A stretch of DNA of 64,000 bases from Pseudomonadota bacterium (GCA_021781835.1 JAJXWD010000004.1:60815-124814), one strand, 5' to 3'; positions 17,661 through 28,837 are shown, counted from the first letter of the stretch. The notes: generated from the sequence alone by a model not told the origin. Numbers and translations: made by a program.

Positions 17661-19355
17661 ATGAAAAGGCTTTTTCTGTCCGGCCGCGGTGCCACGCTGG
17701 CCGTTTGCACCTTGCTCTCGGCCTGCGCCGATGCCGGCCCCTCGGGCGCGGCCATCGCCAATGGGACAAATTCGGCGTATGGGGCGTATCTGGCCGCGCA
17801 TTATGCCAGCCTGCGGCATGACCCAGGCGCGGCGTTCGCGTTTTACAGCGCCGCCTATGCGGCCATGCCGCCCAGCCAGGACATCGCCGAGCAGGGGTTT
17901 GTGAACGGCGTGCTGGCCGGCGCGCCCGATGCCGGGCGCTTTGCCCAGCCGCTGTCGGGCAACCCCATCGCCGCGATGTATGAGGGCAACCAGGCCATGG
18001 CGGCGGGGGATTATACCCGTGCCGTGAAGCTCTACCAAGCCCTGCCGGCCGATGATTTGATGGGGCTGATCAAGCCGCTGCTGGTGGCCTGGGCGCAGTT
18101 TGGCGCGGGCCAGGAGCCCGCCGCGCTGGCCGGGTTGCAGGCCGGATTTTCGGACAGCTCGTTCGGCCCGGTGTACCAGCTCAATGCCGCGCTGATCGCC
18201 GATGCCGATGGCGACCGGCTGCGCGCCGGGCCACTTTATGCCGCCGTGCCCACCGACCAGCCGAATTTGCGCCTGGCGCAGATTTTGGCCAGCTGGGACG
18301 CGCGCCAAGGCCAGGCCAGCAGCGCCGAGGCCGAGCTGCAAACGCTGGCGCAGCTGCACCCCGATCTCGAAATCGCCCTGCCGGCCTTGCAGGAAACCAT
18401 GAGCAAGCCGGTGATCACCACCGCGCGGCAAGGCGCGGCGGAGGCGTATCTGACCCTGGCGGGCGCGCTGAACCAGCCCGGGCAGGCCGTGCTGCGCGAG
18501 GCGTTTTTGCGTTTTGCCCTGCAATTGCGCCCCGACCTCTCGGCGGCGCGGCTGCTGCTGGCCGACACGCTGGCCGGCGGTGGCGGCCCGAACGCCCAGC
18601 CCAGCCCCGCCGAAACGCGCGACGCGCTGGCCGTGCTGGCGCAAATTCCGGCGGGCGACCCGCTTTATGGCCCCGCCACCATGCAGCGCGCCGCCCTGCT
18701 GGCCGCCAACAACCAGCCCGCCCAGGGGGCGGCGCTGTTGCAGGGTTTGCTGCCCACGGCGCCCAATGACCCCATGCTGCTGAACACCCTGGCCGAGACG
18801 CTGCGCCAGGCCGGGCAATGTGGCCAGGCCATACCCTATTACACCCAGGCGCTGAGCGTGCTGGGCGCGGCCCCGCCCGAAGGTGCCTGGACGATTTATT
18901 TCGACCGGGGCGTGTGCGAGGACCAGACCGGCAATTGGCCCGCCGCCGAGGCCGACATGAAGCAGGCGCTCAGCCTCTCGCCCGACCAGCCTTATGTGAT
19001 CAATTATCTGGCCTATAGCTGGGCGCTGCACGGGGAGAACATGGCCCAGGCCGAGGCGATGCTGACGCGGGCCGTGTCGCTCACCCCCGATGACGGGGCG
19101 GTGGTCGATTCGCTGGGCTATGTGCAGCTCAAGGAGGGGCAGACGGCCAAGGCGCTGAGCACGCTGATCCGGGCCGTGGAGCTCGACCCCTCGGATGCCG
19201 AGGTGAACGGCCATCTGGGCGATGCGTTCTGGCAGGCCGGGCTGCCCTTGCAGGCCGATTACCAATGGCAGCGCGCGCTCTCGCTGGGGCCGGATGACAC
19301 GCTGAAAGCCGAGATCGAGGCCAAGATCGCCGCCCATTTCGGGGGGGGGCAGTGA
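17661..19355 (+). CDS. TPR-repeat lipoprotein
   Basis: A 564-residue protein with a lipoprotein signal peptide, lipobox L-S-A-C with Cys22. The rest is alpha-helical tetratricopeptide repeats, clearest at about 370-550 (for example [49 protein letters not shown] and [19 protein letters not shown]). It would sit in the periplasm, anchored to a membrane, as a protein-interaction scaffold; similar proteins lie upstream of ispE in other alphaproteobacteria. GAGAGG precedes the ATG. The 3' end contains nine G (19341-19349), and its TGA overlaps the ispE GTG. Confidence 0.85.
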   Translation: MKRLFLSGRGATLAVCTLLSACADAGPSGAAIANGTNSAYGAYLAAHYASLRHDPGAAFAFYSAAYAAMPPSQDIAEQGFVNGVLAGAPDAGRFAQPLSGNPIAAMYEGNQAMAAGDYTRAVKLYQALPADDLMGLIKPLLVAWAQFGAGQEPAALAGLQAGFSDSSFGPVYQLNAALIADADGDRLRAGPLYAAVPTDQPNLRLAQILASWDARQGQASSAEAELQTLAQLHPDLEIALPALQETMSKPVITTARQGAAEAYLTLAGALNQPGQAVLREAFLRFALQLRPDLSAARLLLADTLAGGGGPNAQPSPAETRDALAVLAQIPAGDPLYGPATMQRAALLAANNQPAQGAALLQGLLPTAPNDPMLLNTLAETLRQAGQCGQAIPYYTQALSVLGAAPPEGAWTIYFDRGVCEDQTGNWPAAEADMKQALSLSPDQPYVINYLAYSWALHGENMAQAEAMLTRAVSLTPDDGAVVDSLGYVQLKEGQTAKALSTLIRAVELDPSDAEVNGHLGDAFWQAGLPLQADYQWQRALSLGPDDTLKAEIEAKIAAHFGGGQ

Positions 19356-20200
19356 GCGCGCGCTTCGCGCCGGCCAAGGTCAATCTGTTTCTCCACGTCA
19401 CGGGCAGGCGCGGGGATGGCTACCATCTGCTCGACAGCCTGGCGGTGTTCGCCGATGTGGGCGATGTGGTGAGCGCCGAGGACGCGGAGACGCTCTCGCT
19501 CGAAATTGGCGGGCCGTTTGGCGCGGTGCTGCGCGCCGAGGACGATAATCTGCTGCTCAAGGCCGCGCGGCTGCTGGCGCCGGGGCGCGGCGCGGCGCTG
19601 GGGCTTGAGAAGAATCTGCCGGTGGCCTCGGGCATTGGCGGCGGCTCGGCCGATGCCGCGGCCGCCCTGCGGCTGCTGGCCAGGCTGTGGGGGATGACGG
19701 ATGTCGACCTCGCCCCGCTGGCCTTGCAACTGGGCGCGGATGTGCCGGTTTGCCTGGTCTCTCGGCCGGTGCGCATGCAGGGCATTGGCGAGATTTTGGT
19801 GCCCGCGCCAAGGCTGCCCGCCTTTGGCATGGTGCTGGTGAACCCAGGCGTGGCGGTGCCGACGCCGGCGGTGTTCAAGGCCCGCGCGGGCGCGTTCAGC
19901 GTGCCGCCCGCGCTGCCCGCGGCCTGGGCCGGGTTTGAGGAGATGATTGCCGGCCTGACCGCCTGCGCCAACGACCTGGAGGCGCCGGCGATCGGCGTGG
20001 CGCCGGTGATTGGCGAGGTGCTGGCCGCCCTTGGCGCGCTGCCCGGCGCGGCGCTCGCGCGCATGAGCGGCTCGGGCGCCACCTGTTTCGCGCTGTTTGA
20101 AACCGCCCAGGCCGCGCGCGCGGCGGCGGCGCTGATTGCCCGGCCCGGATGGTGGTGTTGGGGAGGGGGGCTTTACCAGCCGGGGCAAGCCAGACTATGA
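19352..20200 (+). CDS. ispE: 4-diphosphocytidyl-2-C-methyl-D-erythritol kinase
   Basis: A 282-residue GHMP kinase of the MEP isoprenoid pathway, which phosphorylates CDP-methylerythritol with ATP. The N-terminus [20 protein letters not shown] and the ATP-binding loop [17 protein letters not shown] are diagnostic; the C-terminal GHMP motif is [12 protein letters not shown]. It supplies isoprenoid precursors that the hpn/shc genes use. The start is GTG 19352, overlapping the TPR lipoprotein stop as GTGA, so it is likely translated by coupling. Confidence 0.95.
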   Translation: MSARFAPAKVNLFLHVTGRRGDGYHLLDSLAVFADVGDVVSAEDAETLSLEIGGPFGAVLRAEDDNLLLKAARLLAPGRGAALGLEKNLPVASGIGGGSADAAAALRLLARLWGMTDVDLAPLALQLGADVPVCLVSRPVRMQGIGEILVPAPRLPAFGMVLVNPGVAVPTPAVFKARAGAFSVPPALPAAWAGFEEMIAGLTACANDLEAPAIGVAPVIGEVLAALGALPGAALARMSGSGATCFALFETAQAARAAAALIARPGWWCWGGGLYQPGQARL

Positions 20201-20211
20201 GGGCGCAGCAT

Positions 20212-20286
20212 TGGGACGTCGCCAAGCGGTAAGGCAGCGGATTTTGATTCCGCCATGCGGAGGTTCGAATCCTCCCGTCCCAGCCA
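20212..20286 (+). tRNA. tRNA-Gln (anticodon TTG)
   Basis: The full cloverleaf can be folded. The acceptor TGGGACG pairs with CGTCCCA (seven pairs), with discriminator G at 20283 and an encoded CCA at 20284-20286. The anticodon stem GCGGA/TCCGC encloses loop TTTTGAT, giving anticodon TTG (reads CAA, Gln). The T-arm has GAGGTTCGAATCCTC. It lies 11 bases after ispE. Confidence 0.97.
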
Positions 20287-20369
20287 CTCCCTCCTGAAAA
20301 TCTTCGCGTTGGTTTCCTATCTGCGCTGACATATCGTGTAGGGCCGCGCGGCGCGGCGGGAGTGAGACG

Positions 20370-21722
20370 GTGGATTTTGACCTGTTCGTGATTGGCGGCG
20401 GTTCGGCGGGTGTGCGGTGCGCGCGCATTTCAGCCGGGCATGGCGCGCGCGTGGCGGTGGCCGAGGCCCGGTTCTGGGGCGGCACCTGTGTGAATGTGGG
20501 CTGCGTGCCCAAGAAATTTCTGGTCATGGCGGCGGAATATGGCGGGGCCTTTGAGGATGCCGCCGGGTTTGGCTGGCAGGCCGAAACCCCCAGCCATGAC
20601 TGGGCGGCGCTGATCGCCGCCAAGGACAAGGAGGTGGCGCGGCTGACCGGCATTTATCACCGGTTGCTGAACCAGGCGGGGGCGACGGTTTTTGACGGCT
20701 ATGCGCGCTTTGTGGATGCCCATACGGTTGAGGTGAACGGCCAGAGGGTGAGTGCCGAGCGGATTGTGATCGCCACGGGCGGGCGGCCGACGGGGCTCGA
20801 GATTCCGGGCGCGGAGCTGGCCATTGTGTCCGATGACGCGCTGGCGCTGGCCGCGCGGCCCGGGCGCATCGCGGTGGTGGGCAGCGGCTATATCGCGGTC
20901 GAGTTCGCGGGGATTTTCGCCGGGCTCGGCGCGCGCACCCATCTGGTCTATCGCCAGCCGCTGCCGCTGCGGGGGTTCGATGACGATGTGCGCGCCGGGC
21001 TGGCCGAGGCGCTGGCGGCCAATGGCGTGGCGCTGCACCCGGGCGCGGTGCCGGTGAAAATAGAGCGCCAAGGCGCGGCCAAGGCGCTCACCCTCTCGGA
21101 TGGCCGGGTGCTGGAGGTGGATGAGGTGTTTTTCGCCACCGGCCGGGCGCCCAACGTGGCGGGGCTGAACCTCGCCGCCGCCGGGGTGGCGCTGGGGGAG
21201 AAGGGCGAGGTGCTGGTGAATGAGCGCTATGAGACCTCGGTGTCCCATATTTACGCACTTGGCGATGTCACCGACCAGTTCAACCTGACCCCCGTGGCCA
21301 CCGCCCAGGGCCATGCGCTGGCCGACACGCTGTTTGGCAACCGCCCCCGCGGCGTGAGCCTGGAAAACATCCCGACGGCGGTGTTTTCCATCCCGCCCGT
21401 CGCCACAGTGGGGCTGACCGAGGCCGAGGCGGTGGCGCGTGGCGAGGCGCGGATATTTGTCACCAAATTCACCCCCATGCGCCATGCGCTCTCGGGGCGG
21501 GCGCGCAAGACGCTGATGAAGCTGGTGGTGGATGCCCGCACCGACCGGGTGCTGGGCGCGCATATGCTGGGCGAGGACGCGCCCGAGATCATCCAGGGTT
21601 TGGCGGTGGCGATCACCGCCGGGGCGACCAAGGCGGATTTCGACCGCACCATCGGCATTCACCCCACGGCGGCCGAGGAATTCGTGACTTTGCGGACACA
21701 GACCAGGATTGCCGGCGCCTGA
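20370..21722 (+). CDS. gor: Glutathione-disulfide reductase
   Basis: A 450-residue FAD flavoprotein of the pyridine nucleotide-disulfide oxidoreductase family. The FAD-binding GGGSAG is at 9-14. The redox-active pair is Cys40 and Cys45 in [13 protein letters not shown]. The NAD(P)-binding [11 protein letters not shown] lies mid-protein, and the C-terminal HPTAAEE carries the catalytic His-Glu. It would reduce glutathione disulfide with NADPH. GTG 20370 is the start. Gor is preferred over dihydrolipoyl dehydrogenase or mercuric reductase because of the [13 protein letters not shown] form and the C-terminal dimer motif. Confidence 0.92.
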   Translation: MDFDLFVIGGGSAGVRCARISAGHGARVAVAEARFWGGTCVNVGCVPKKFLVMAAEYGGAFEDAAGFGWQAETPSHDWAALIAAKDKEVARLTGIYHRLLNQAGATVFDGYARFVDAHTVEVNGQRVSAERIVIATGGRPTGLEIPGAELAIVSDDALALAARPGRIAVVGSGYIAVEFAGIFAGLGARTHLVYRQPLPLRGFDDDVRAGLAEALAANGVALHPGAVPVKIERQGAAKALTLSDGRVLEVDEVFFATGRAPNVAGLNLAAAGVALGEKGEVLVNERYETSVSHIYALGDVTDQFNLTPVATAQGHALADTLFGNRPRGVSLENIPTAVFSIPPVATVGLTEAEAVARGEARIFVTKFTPMRHALSGRARKTLMKLVVDARTDRVLGAHMLGEDAPEIIQGLAVAITAGATKADFDRTIGIHPTAAEEFVTLRTQTRIAGA

Positions 21723-21795
21723 TCTGGCGCCCGGTAGCCTTCATTCTTATTTCACGTCTATAAGGGTGCAAACGCCACGCCCTTCGGGAGAGACC

Positions 21796-23187
21796 ATGGA
21801 TACGATCACCCCAGCCCCGCGCGATACCGGCTGGACCATTGACAGCTGGCGCAACTGCCCGATCAAGCAGGTGCCGACCTATCCCGATCAGGCGGCGCTG
21901 GAGGCGATGGAAGCGCGGCTGACCAAATATCCGCCGCTGGTGTTCGCGGGCGAGGCGCGCAACCTCAAGGCCGCGCTGGCGCGTGCCGCCAGCGGCCAGG
22001 CCTTTGTGCTGCAAGGCGGCGATTGCGCCGAAAGCTTTGGTGATTTCACCGCCAATGTCATCCGCGACACGTTCCGCGTGCTGCTCCAGATGGCGGTGGT
22101 GCTGACCTTTGGCGGGCGCATGCCGGTGGTCAAGCTCGGCCGCATGGCCGGGCAGTTCGCCAAGCCGCGCTCCTCGGACACTGAGAGCCTGGGCGAGGTG
22201 ACGCTGCCCTCTTACCGGGGCGACATCATCAACGGCCCCGATTTCACCGCCGCCTCGCGCACGCCGGACCCGGGGCGCATGGAGTTTGGCTATTTCCAGT
22301 CCGCCGGCACGCTCAATTTGCTGCGCGCCTTTGCCTCGGGCGGGTATGCCGACCTGCACCAGGTGCATCGCTGGAACCTCGATTTCGTGGCCAATTCGCC
22401 GCTTGCCGAGCGCTACCAGGATCTGGCCGTGCGCATCGACGAGACGCTGGGCTTCATGGCCGCCTGTGGCCTGACCAGCGCCGATACGCCCCAAATCCGC
22501 GAGACGGATTTCTACACCAGCCATGAATCGCTGCTGCTGCCCTACGAGCAGGCGCTGACCCGCCAGGATTCGACCACCGGCGATTTCTACGCCTGTTCGG
22601 CGCATTTTCTCTGGATCGGCGACCGCACGCGTCAGGCGGATGGGGCGCATGTCGAGTTCATGCGCGGGATCAGAAACCCGATCGGCATGAAGGTCGGGCC
22701 CTCGATGCAGGTGGATGATCTGCTGCGGATCATGGATATTCTAGACCCCGAGAACGAGCCGGGGCGCCTGACGCTGATTGCCCGCATGGGCGCCGACAAG
22801 GTGGCCGACAAGCTGCCGCCCCTGCTGCGCGCGGTGAAGGCCGCCGGGCGCACGCCGGTATGGATGTGCGATGCCATGCATGGCAACGGCATCACCACCG
22901 CGGCCAAGGTGAAGACGCGGCGCTTTGACGCCATCATGGCCGAGCTGAAGGGGTTTTTTGATGCCCATGAGGCCGAGGGCACGGTGGCGGGCGGCGCGCA
23001 TCTGGAAATGACCGGCCAGGACGTGACCGAATGCGTGGGCGGGGCGCGCGGGCTCTCGGAGGAGGATCTGGGCGAGCGCTACGAGACCTTCTGCGACCCC
23101 CGGCTGAATGCCGAGCAGTCGCTGGAGCTGGCCTTCTATCTGGCCGAGGAGCTGAAATCCCACCGGGCGGGCCGCGCGGCGAAATGA
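21796..23187 (+). CDS. aroG: 3-deoxy-7-phosphoheptulonate synthase, class II
   Basis: A 463-residue class II (plant-type) DAHP synthase, joining phosphoenolpyruvate and erythrose-4-phosphate at the head of the shikimate pathway. Features are [14 protein letters not shown], the metal-binding Cys77 in QGGDCAESF, and late motifs WMCDAMHGN and [18 protein letters not shown] 21796 is preceded by GGGAGAGACC, whose GGGAG works as ribosome-binding site. Its stop overlaps the NAPRT start as ATGA. Codon quality is uniform with the neighbours. Confidence 0.95.
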   Translation: MDTITPAPRDTGWTIDSWRNCPIKQVPTYPDQAALEAMEARLTKYPPLVFAGEARNLKAALARAASGQAFVLQGGDCAESFGDFTANVIRDTFRVLLQMAVVLTFGGRMPVVKLGRMAGQFAKPRSSDTESLGEVTLPSYRGDIINGPDFTAASRTPDPGRMEFGYFQSAGTLNLLRAFASGGYADLHQVHRWNLDFVANSPLAERYQDLAVRIDETLGFMAACGLTSADTPQIRETDFYTSHESLLLPYEQALTRQDSTTGDFYACSAHFLWIGDRTRQADGAHVEFMRGIRNPIGMKVGPSMQVDDLLRIMDILDPENEPGRLTLIARMGADKVADKLPPLLRAVKAAGRTPVWMCDAMHGNGITTAAKVKTRRFDAIMAELKGFFDAHEAEGTVAGGAHLEMTGQDVTECVGGARGLSEEDLGERYETFCDPRLNAEQSLELAFYLAEELKSHRAGRAAK

Positions 23188-24320
23188 ACGCCCAGCCGCT
23201 GACCGAGGCGGAAATTTCCGCCCGGACGGATTCCTACTTCAACCGCACCAAGGCGGTGGTGCGCCGCTTTGGCGATGCGCGGGTGACCTATGCCATCTTC
23301 CTGCGCCGGCCGGTGGTTTCGGCCCCCGCGCTGATGGTGAACTGGCTGGAAGCCGTGGCCCGGGAGCGGGGCGAGGTGTTTGACATCGAGCTGTTGCACC
23401 CCGAGGGCGAATGGGTGGGGGCGGGCGAGCCGCTGGCTTATATCACCGGCTCGTTCATCGCGCTCTCGGACCTCGAGACCATCGCGCTGCAAAAGATAGG
23501 GGCGGCGTGCGTGGCGGCGCATAATGCGTTTCAGATGTCGGTGGCGCTGCCCGAGGCCGCGTTTCTGGCCATGGAGGCACGCCATTGCGCGGGCGCCGAG
23601 ATGCAGGAGATCATGGCCTATGCCGCCGCTGTCGGCTCGGCGGCCGCGCAGAGGGAAGGCGCCAAGGGCTTTATCGGCAATGCCAATGACTGGACGGCAC
23701 GCTATTTTGGCGCCACCCACGGCTATGGCACCATGCCCCATGCCCTGATCGGCTATGCGGGCTCGACGCTGCGCGCCGCCGAGATGTTTCATGAGACCTA
23801 CCCCGACGAGCCGCTGACCGTGCTGGTGGATTATTTCGGCCGGGAGGTGAGCGACGGGCTGGAGGTTTGCCGGCGCTTTCCCGCGCTGGCGGCGGCAGGC
23901 AAGGTGGCGGTGCGGCTGGACACCCATGGCGGGCGGTTTTTGGAAGGGCTGGACCCGCAGGAGAGCTACGCCGTGCTCGAGCGCCATGCGCCGGGCGCGC
24001 TGCGGCGCTACCGGAGCCAGGCGGAGCTGCGCTATCTCATCGGCACCGGGGTGTCGGCGGCGGCCATCTGGCGGATGCGCGAGGCGCTCAATCTGGCCGG
24101 GTTCGGGGCGGTGCGGATTGTCGCCTCCTCGGGCTTCGGGGTGGAGAAATGCTCGGTGATGGCCGATGCCCGCGCGCCGATCGACGTGGTGGGGACGGGG
24201 AGTTTCATTCCCGAAAGCTGGAGCGAGACTTATGCGACGGCCGACATCATCGCCTATGACGGCCGGCCGCTGGTGAAGCTCGGGCGCGAATTCTTGCTGC
24301 GGGCGCGCGACGATGACTGA
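23184..24320 (+). CDS. Nicotinate phosphoribosyltransferase
   Basis: A 378-residue type II phosphoribosyltransferase that would make nicotinate mononucleotide from nicotinate, PRPP and ATP. Recognised parts are the N-terminal DSYFNRTK, the [11 protein letters not shown] segment, [10 protein letters not shown], and [13 protein letters not shown] (the conserved substrate-loop region of this family). [11 protein letters not shown] lies near the C-terminus. ATG 23184 overlaps the aroG stop (ATGA); the frame continuing upstream inside aroG is ignored. It overlaps nadE by eight bases. Together with NadE it forms the salvage route to NAD. Confidence 0.9.
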   Translation: MNAQPLTEAEISARTDSYFNRTKAVVRRFGDARVTYAIFLRRPVVSAPALMVNWLEAVARERGEVFDIELLHPEGEWVGAGEPLAYITGSFIALSDLETIALQKIGAACVAAHNAFQMSVALPEAAFLAMEARHCAGAEMQEIMAYAAAVGSAAAQREGAKGFIGNANDWTARYFGATHGYGTMPHALIGYAGSTLRAAEMFHETYPDEPLTVLVDYFGREVSDGLEVCRRFPALAAAGKVAVRLDTHGGRFLEGLDPQESYAVLERHAPGALRRYRSQAELRYLIGTGVSAAAIWRMREALNLAGFGAVRIVASSGFGVEKCSVMADARAPIDVVGTGSFIPESWSETYATADIIAYDGRPLVKLGREFLLRARDDD

Positions 24321-25977
24321 GACGCTGAAAATCGCCATCGCGCAGATGAATTTGCATCTGGGCGCGATCGACAAAAACCTGGCCGCCATCCGGCGCGTGC
24401 GGGCCGAGGCGGCGCGGCTGGGGGCGGATCTGGTGGTGACGCCGGAACTGTCCATCTCGGGCTATCCGCCCGAGGATCTGGTGCTCAAGCCCGCCTTTGT
24501 GGCCGCCTGCGAGGAAGCCGCCGCGGCGCTGGCACGCGACACGGCCGATGGCGGGCCCGGCGTGATTGTGGGTACGCCCTGGCACGCGGGCGGGCGGCTG
24601 CATAATGGGGCGTTTTTGCTCGAAAACGGCGAAATCAGCGCGCGCGTGGCCAAATGCGAACTGCCCAATTATGGCGTGTTCGATGAAAAGCGCGTGTTCG
24701 ATGCCGGCGAGACGGCCGGGCCGGTCATGTTCCGGGGGTTCCGGCTGGGGCTGCTGATTTGCGAGGATTGGTGGTTTCCCGGCGTGCCCGCGGCGCTGAG
24801 CCGGGCCGGGGCGGAGCTGATCCTCTCGATCAACGGCTCGCCGTTCGAGGACGGCAAATGGCAAAAGCGCGTGGAGCTGGCCGGGCGGCGCGTGACCGAG
24901 ACGGGGCTGCCCTTCATGTTCGCCGCCATGGTGTGCGGGCAGGATGAGGTGGTGTTCGACGGCGCCTCCTTCGTGCTCAATGCCGATGGCGCCGTGGCGC
25001 TGCGGGCGCCGCATTTCGCCGAGGCCCTGGCCGTGACCGAATGGCGGCGCGCGGGCGGCGGGCTCGTGTGCGTGCCCCAGCCCGTGGCGCCCGAGCCCGG
25101 GCGGCTGGAGCTGATCTATCAGGCCATGATGCTGGGCCTGCGCGATTATGTGAACAAGAACGGCTTTCCCGGCGTGGTGCTGGGGCTTTCGGGGGGCATC
25201 GATTCGGCCATTTCGGCCGCCGTGGCCGCCGATGCGCTGGGGCCCGAGCGGGTGCGCGCGGTGATGCTGCCCAGCCCCTATACCTCCGAGCATTCGCTGG
25301 AAGACGCGGCCGAATGCGCCAGGATGCTGGGGATACCCTACGAGACCATTCCCATTTCGGGCGCGATGGCGGCGTTCGAGGCCGCGCTCGCCCCGGCTTT
25401 TGCTGGACGGGCGGCCGATATCACGGAGGAAAACATCCAGTCGCGCTCACGCGGGCTGGTGCTGATGGCGATTTCCAACAAATTCGGGCCGATGCTGCTG
25501 ACCACGGGCAATAAATCCGAAATGTCGGTGGGGTATGCCACGCTCTATGGCGATATGTGCGGCGGCTATTCGGTGCTCAAGGATATTTACAAGACCACGG
25601 TGTTCGCGCTCTCGGTCTGGCGCAACCAGGCCCACCCGGCCGGCGCGCTCACCCAGCCAGGGCCCGCCATGCCCGAGCGCATCATCACCAAGCCCCCCTC
25701 GGCGGAGCTGCGCCCCAACCAGACCGACCAGGACAGCCTGCCCCCTTATGACATTCTCGATGCCATTTTGGAGCAGCTGGTGGAGGAGGAACGCTCGGCC
25801 GACGAGATCGTGGCCGCCGGATTCGAGCGGGCGACGGTGCTGCGCGTGGTCAAGCTGCTCGACCGGGCGGAGTATAAACGCCGCCAGGCACCGCCTGGGG
25901 TGAAGATCACCTCGCGCGCGTTTGGCCGCGACCGGCGCTACCCGCTGACCAACGGGTTTAGCGCGCTGATCAAGTAA
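24313..25977 (+). CDS. nadE: NAD+ synthase, glutamine-hydrolysing
   Basis: A 554-residue two-domain enzyme. The N-terminal nitrilase-like glutaminase has PELSISGYPPEDL with the catalytic Glu and LLICEDWWFP with the nucleophilic Cys. The C-terminal NAD synthetase domain has the ATP-pyrophosphatase loop SGGIDS at 293-298 and later TGNKSEMSVGY. It amidates nicotinate adenine dinucleotide to NAD using glutamine. The start overlaps the NAPRT gene by eight bases, and a good terminator follows. Confidence 0.96.
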   Translation: MTETLKIAIAQMNLHLGAIDKNLAAIRRVRAEAARLGADLVVTPELSISGYPPEDLVLKPAFVAACEEAAAALARDTADGGPGVIVGTPWHAGGRLHNGAFLLENGEISARVAKCELPNYGVFDEKRVFDAGETAGPVMFRGFRLGLLICEDWWFPGVPAALSRAGAELILSINGSPFEDGKWQKRVELAGRRVTETGLPFMFAAMVCGQDEVVFDGASFVLNADGAVALRAPHFAEALAVTEWRRAGGGLVCVPQPVAPEPGRLELIYQAMMLGLRDYVNKNGFPGVVLGLSGGIDSAISAAVAADALGPERVRAVMLPSPYTSEHSLEDAAECARMLGIPYETIPISGAMAAFEAALAPAFAGRAADITEENIQSRSRGLVLMAISNKFGPMLLTTGNKSEMSVGYATLYGDMCGGYSVLKDIYKTTVFALSVWRNQAHPAGALTQPGPAMPERIITKPPSAELRPNQTDQDSLPPYDILDAILEQLVEEERSADEIVAAGFERATVLRVVKLLDRAEYKRRQAPPGVKITSRAFGRDRRYPLTNGFSALIK

Positions 25978-26014
25978 CCCCCGGGCTTTTGGCCGCGCGC
26001 AGGCGGGTTGCGAA

Positions 26015-26042
26015 AAAAGGCGAGATATTTCTCTCGCCTTTT
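26015..26042 (+). terminator. Rho-independent terminator after nadE
   Basis: Arms AAAAGGCGAGA (26015-26025) and TCTCGCCTTTT (26032-26042) pair perfectly over 11 bases around a six-base loop. The A-rich 5' side and T-rich 3' side make it a likely terminator for the aroG-NAPRT-nadE operon. Confidence 0.85.
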
Positions 26043-26119
26043 CCCTTGTTTTGGGTATTAGACTCCTTCGCCCTCGGGGGACCGGGGGCGCTGTCTGGGT
26101 TTTGGAGTGGTACAGATCA

Positions 26120-28837
26120 ATGCCGGTGACGTTTTCCGCCGAGGATTTTGACCGGGTTTTTGACGCGACGGTGGTGCGCCGCGCGCAAAGCCTGATGGCG
26201 CTCGGGTTTGTCAAGGATGTCACGCTGCACGGCGATACGATTGACGGTGTGGTCGAGGATATGGACGGCACGCGCCGCACCACCACCATCACGCCGGAGA
26301 GAAAAGGCAGCCGGATCTCGTTCGCGGAGCGCGAATGCACCTGCGGCGAGCGCGGCTGCCGGCATCTGGCCGCCACCGCCCTGGCGGCGCTGGCCAAGTT
26401 TCCCGAGCTGCGCAAGCAGGCGCCCAAACAGCTGATCGATACCATCATTCCCGCCCGCGAGCGCCCGGCCGCCCCCCAGCCGCCGCGTGTGCGCCAGACC
26501 GGGCGGCGGCCCAGAGCCGCCAATATCGCGCCGCTGGCCATGCCCGAGGCGCCCGAGGCCGGCGCCCTGGTGCTGGAGCGCAAGGCCGTGCCGCTGCTGC
26601 GCCTGCGCCGCGTGCAAGGGCCCGATGAGTTCAACCGCAGCCGCATGATCGATGTGCTGACGCTCGATTTCGACTATGGCGGCGTGCGCGTGGATGGCGC
26701 GGATGAGACGCAGTTCATCCGGGTGCGCTCGGGCGGGCAGATCGCCTTTATCCGCCGCGACCCGGCCGCCGAGGCCGAGGCGCTGGACATGCTGCGCCCA
26801 GACGGCTTTGTGCAGATGCGCGTGGCGGACGGCAAATCGGCCCGCGGCCAGCGCGTGCTGGTGTTTCGGGGGCCCGAGGCCGCCGAAAAATGGCACCATT
26901 TTGTGGCCGTGCGGGTGCCCGAGCTGACCGCGCTTGGCTGGCAAAGCCATATCGACGCCAATTTTGGCCCGCAGCTGGCCGAGAATGTCGGCAATATCGA
27001 TGTCACGGTCGAGGATGGCGAGGCGGGCACCTTCTCGCTGGAATTTGGCGTCGAGATCGACGGCGAGCGCCACCCGCTGCTGCCGATTTTGGAAAACCTG
27101 CTGGCGCGCGGCGGGATCGAGGCGGCGCAGATCGTCGAGGGCGAGATCATCACCAGCCTCGAGGATGGCCGGGTGATCAAGCTGCCGGCCGAGCGGATCA
27201 AGCGGCTGCTCGCCGTGATGGGCGATTTGATCGAGGCGGCCGGGCGCACGGCGGACAAGAACCTGGTGCTGCCCGTGGGCGCGGCGGCGACGGTGCTCGA
27301 GCTTGAAGACGTGCTGACCACCTCGTGGCAGAACGCCGCCGATATCGAGGCATATGTCGAGCGGTTCCGGGGCGAGCCGGATATCATCCCGGTCATCGTG
27401 CCGCCGGAGTTCAAGGGCAGCTTGCGCCCGTATCAGCAATATGGCGTGGATTGGCTGCAGCATCTGGCCAGCCACGGGCTGGGCGGGTTTCTGGCCGACG
27501 ATATGGGCCTGGGCAAGACCGCCCAGACCATCGCCCATATCAGCGTGGAATATGGCGAGGGGCGGCTGACCTCGCCGGCGCTGATCGTGGTGCCGACCTC
27601 CTTGATCGCCAACTGGACCGCCGAGCTTGGCAAGTTCGCCCCGCATTTGAAGGTGGAGGTGCTGCACGGCATCGAGCGCCACGAGAAGCGCGAGCAGCTC
27701 GATGATGTGAACGTGGTGGTGACCACCTATACGGTGCTGACCCGCGATATCGAGGCCATGAAACAGCTGCCCTGGCATCTGGTGGTGCTCGATGAGGCAC
27801 AGGCGATCAAATCGCCCGAGGCGCGGGCGACGCGCGCGGTGTGCATGCTCAAAACCACCAACAAGCTTTGCCTCTCGGGCACGCCGATCGAGAATAATCT
27901 CGATGAGCTGTGGTCGCAATTCGCCTTTCTCATGCCCGGCCTGCTGGGCGACCGGCGCAGCTTCACCAAGCGCTTCCGCACGCCGATTGAGAAAAATGGC
28001 GACCCGCTGGTGCGCGGGCAGCTGGTCAGCCGCATTCAGCCCTTTATTTTGCGCCGCACCAAGCAGGAGGTGGCGACCGAGCTGCCGCCCAAGCACACGA
28101 TCTTGCGCCGCATCACCCTGGCGCCCGACCAGCGCGAGCTTTACGAGACCATTCGCGGCACGCTCTATGAGACCGTGCGCGAACAGATGGCCGAGCGGCC
28201 GCTGGCGCAAAGCCGGGTGATTGTGCTCGACGCGCTGCTGAAGCTGCGCCAGGCCTGCTGCGACCCGCGCCTGGTGAAGATCGGCGAGCATACCGGCACG
28301 GAAAGCTCGGCCAAGCTCGATGATCTGATGGAGATGATCTCGGAGCTGATCCCCGAAGGCCGGCGCATTCTGGTGTTCTCCCAGTTCACCTCGATGCTCG
28401 ACCTGATCAAGCCCCGGCTGCATCAGGCGGGGATCGCGTTTGTGGAGCTGCGCGGCGACACGCGCGACCGCGCGACGCCGGTGCAGCGTTTCGAGGCCGG
28501 CGAGGTGCCGCTGTTCCTCATTTCGCTCAAGGCCGGCGGGCGCGGGTTGAACCTGATTTCGGCCGATACCGTCATCCATTACGATCCGTGGTGGAATCCG
28601 GCCATCGAGGCCCAGGCCTCCGACCGCGCGCACCGCATCGGCCAGACCAAGTCGGTGTTTGTCTATAAGCTCATCGCCACCGACACGGTGGAGGAGCGGA
28701 TTTTGGAGTTGCAGCAGCGCAAGGCGGAGCTGGCCAGCATCGCCTTCGCCGACAGCGCCGGCATGGCCTTCAGCGCCGAGGATATCGACTTTTTGTTCGG
28801 CGCCGAGCCGCCGCCCTCGGCCGCGCGCGCGGCCTGA
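26120..28837 (+). CDS. SWIM-domain SNF2-family DEAD/DEAH helicase
   Basis: A 905-residue protein. An N-terminal SWIM zinc finger has Cys73, Cys75, Cys80 and His82. A middle region of unknown fold follows, then a SNF2 ATPase: motif I DMGLGKT near 460, motif II DEAQ at 558-561 and LSGTPIENNLDELWSQ. The C-terminal helicase domain has GGRGLNLISADTVIHYDP and ASDRAHRIGQTK. Bacterial members are thought to translocate on DNA or affect transcription; the exact role is unknown. ATG 26120 is chosen by the family-like MPVTFSAEDFDR start. Three bases separate it from the sulfotransferase. Confidence 0.88.
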   Translation: MPVTFSAEDFDRVFDATVVRRAQSLMALGFVKDVTLHGDTIDGVVEDMDGTRRTTTITPERKGSRISFAERECTCGERGCRHLAATALAALAKFPELRKQAPKQLIDTIIPARERPAAPQPPRVRQTGRRPRAANIAPLAMPEAPEAGALVLERKAVPLLRLRRVQGPDEFNRSRMIDVLTLDFDYGGVRVDGADETQFIRVRSGGQIAFIRRDPAAEAEALDMLRPDGFVQMRVADGKSARGQRVLVFRGPEAAEKWHHFVAVRVPELTALGWQSHIDANFGPQLAENVGNIDVTVEDGEAGTFSLEFGVEIDGERHPLLPILENLLARGGIEAAQIVEGEIITSLEDGRVIKLPAERIKRLLAVMGDLIEAAGRTADKNLVLPVGAAATVLELEDVLTTSWQNAADIEAYVERFRGEPDIIPVIVPPEFKGSLRPYQQYGVDWLQHLASHGLGGFLADDMGLGKTAQTIAHISVEYGEGRLTSPALIVVPTSLIANWTAELGKFAPHLKVEVLHGIERHEKREQLDDVNVVVTTYTVLTRDIEAMKQLPWHLVVLDEAQAIKSPEARATRAVCMLKTTNKLCLSGTPIENNLDELWSQFAFLMPGLLGDRRSFTKRFRTPIEKNGDPLVRGQLVSRIQPFILRRTKQEVATELPPKHTILRRITLAPDQRELYETIRGTLYETVREQMAERPLAQSRVIVLDALLKLRQACCDPRLVKIGEHTGTESSAKLDDLMEMISELIPEGRRILVFSQFTSMLDLIKPRLHQAGIAFVELRGDTRDRATPVQRFEAGEVPLFLISLKAGGRGLNLISADTVIHYDPWWNPAIEAQASDRAHRIGQTKSVFVYKLIATDTVEERILELQQRKAELASIAFADSAGMAFSAEDIDFLFGAEPPPSAARAA

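Noticed and set aside
17547..19337. About 596-codon minus-strand frame over the TPR lipoprotein gene
   Set aside because: Antisense artefact; the plus-strand gene has a signal peptide, TPR motifs and a good ribosome-binding site.
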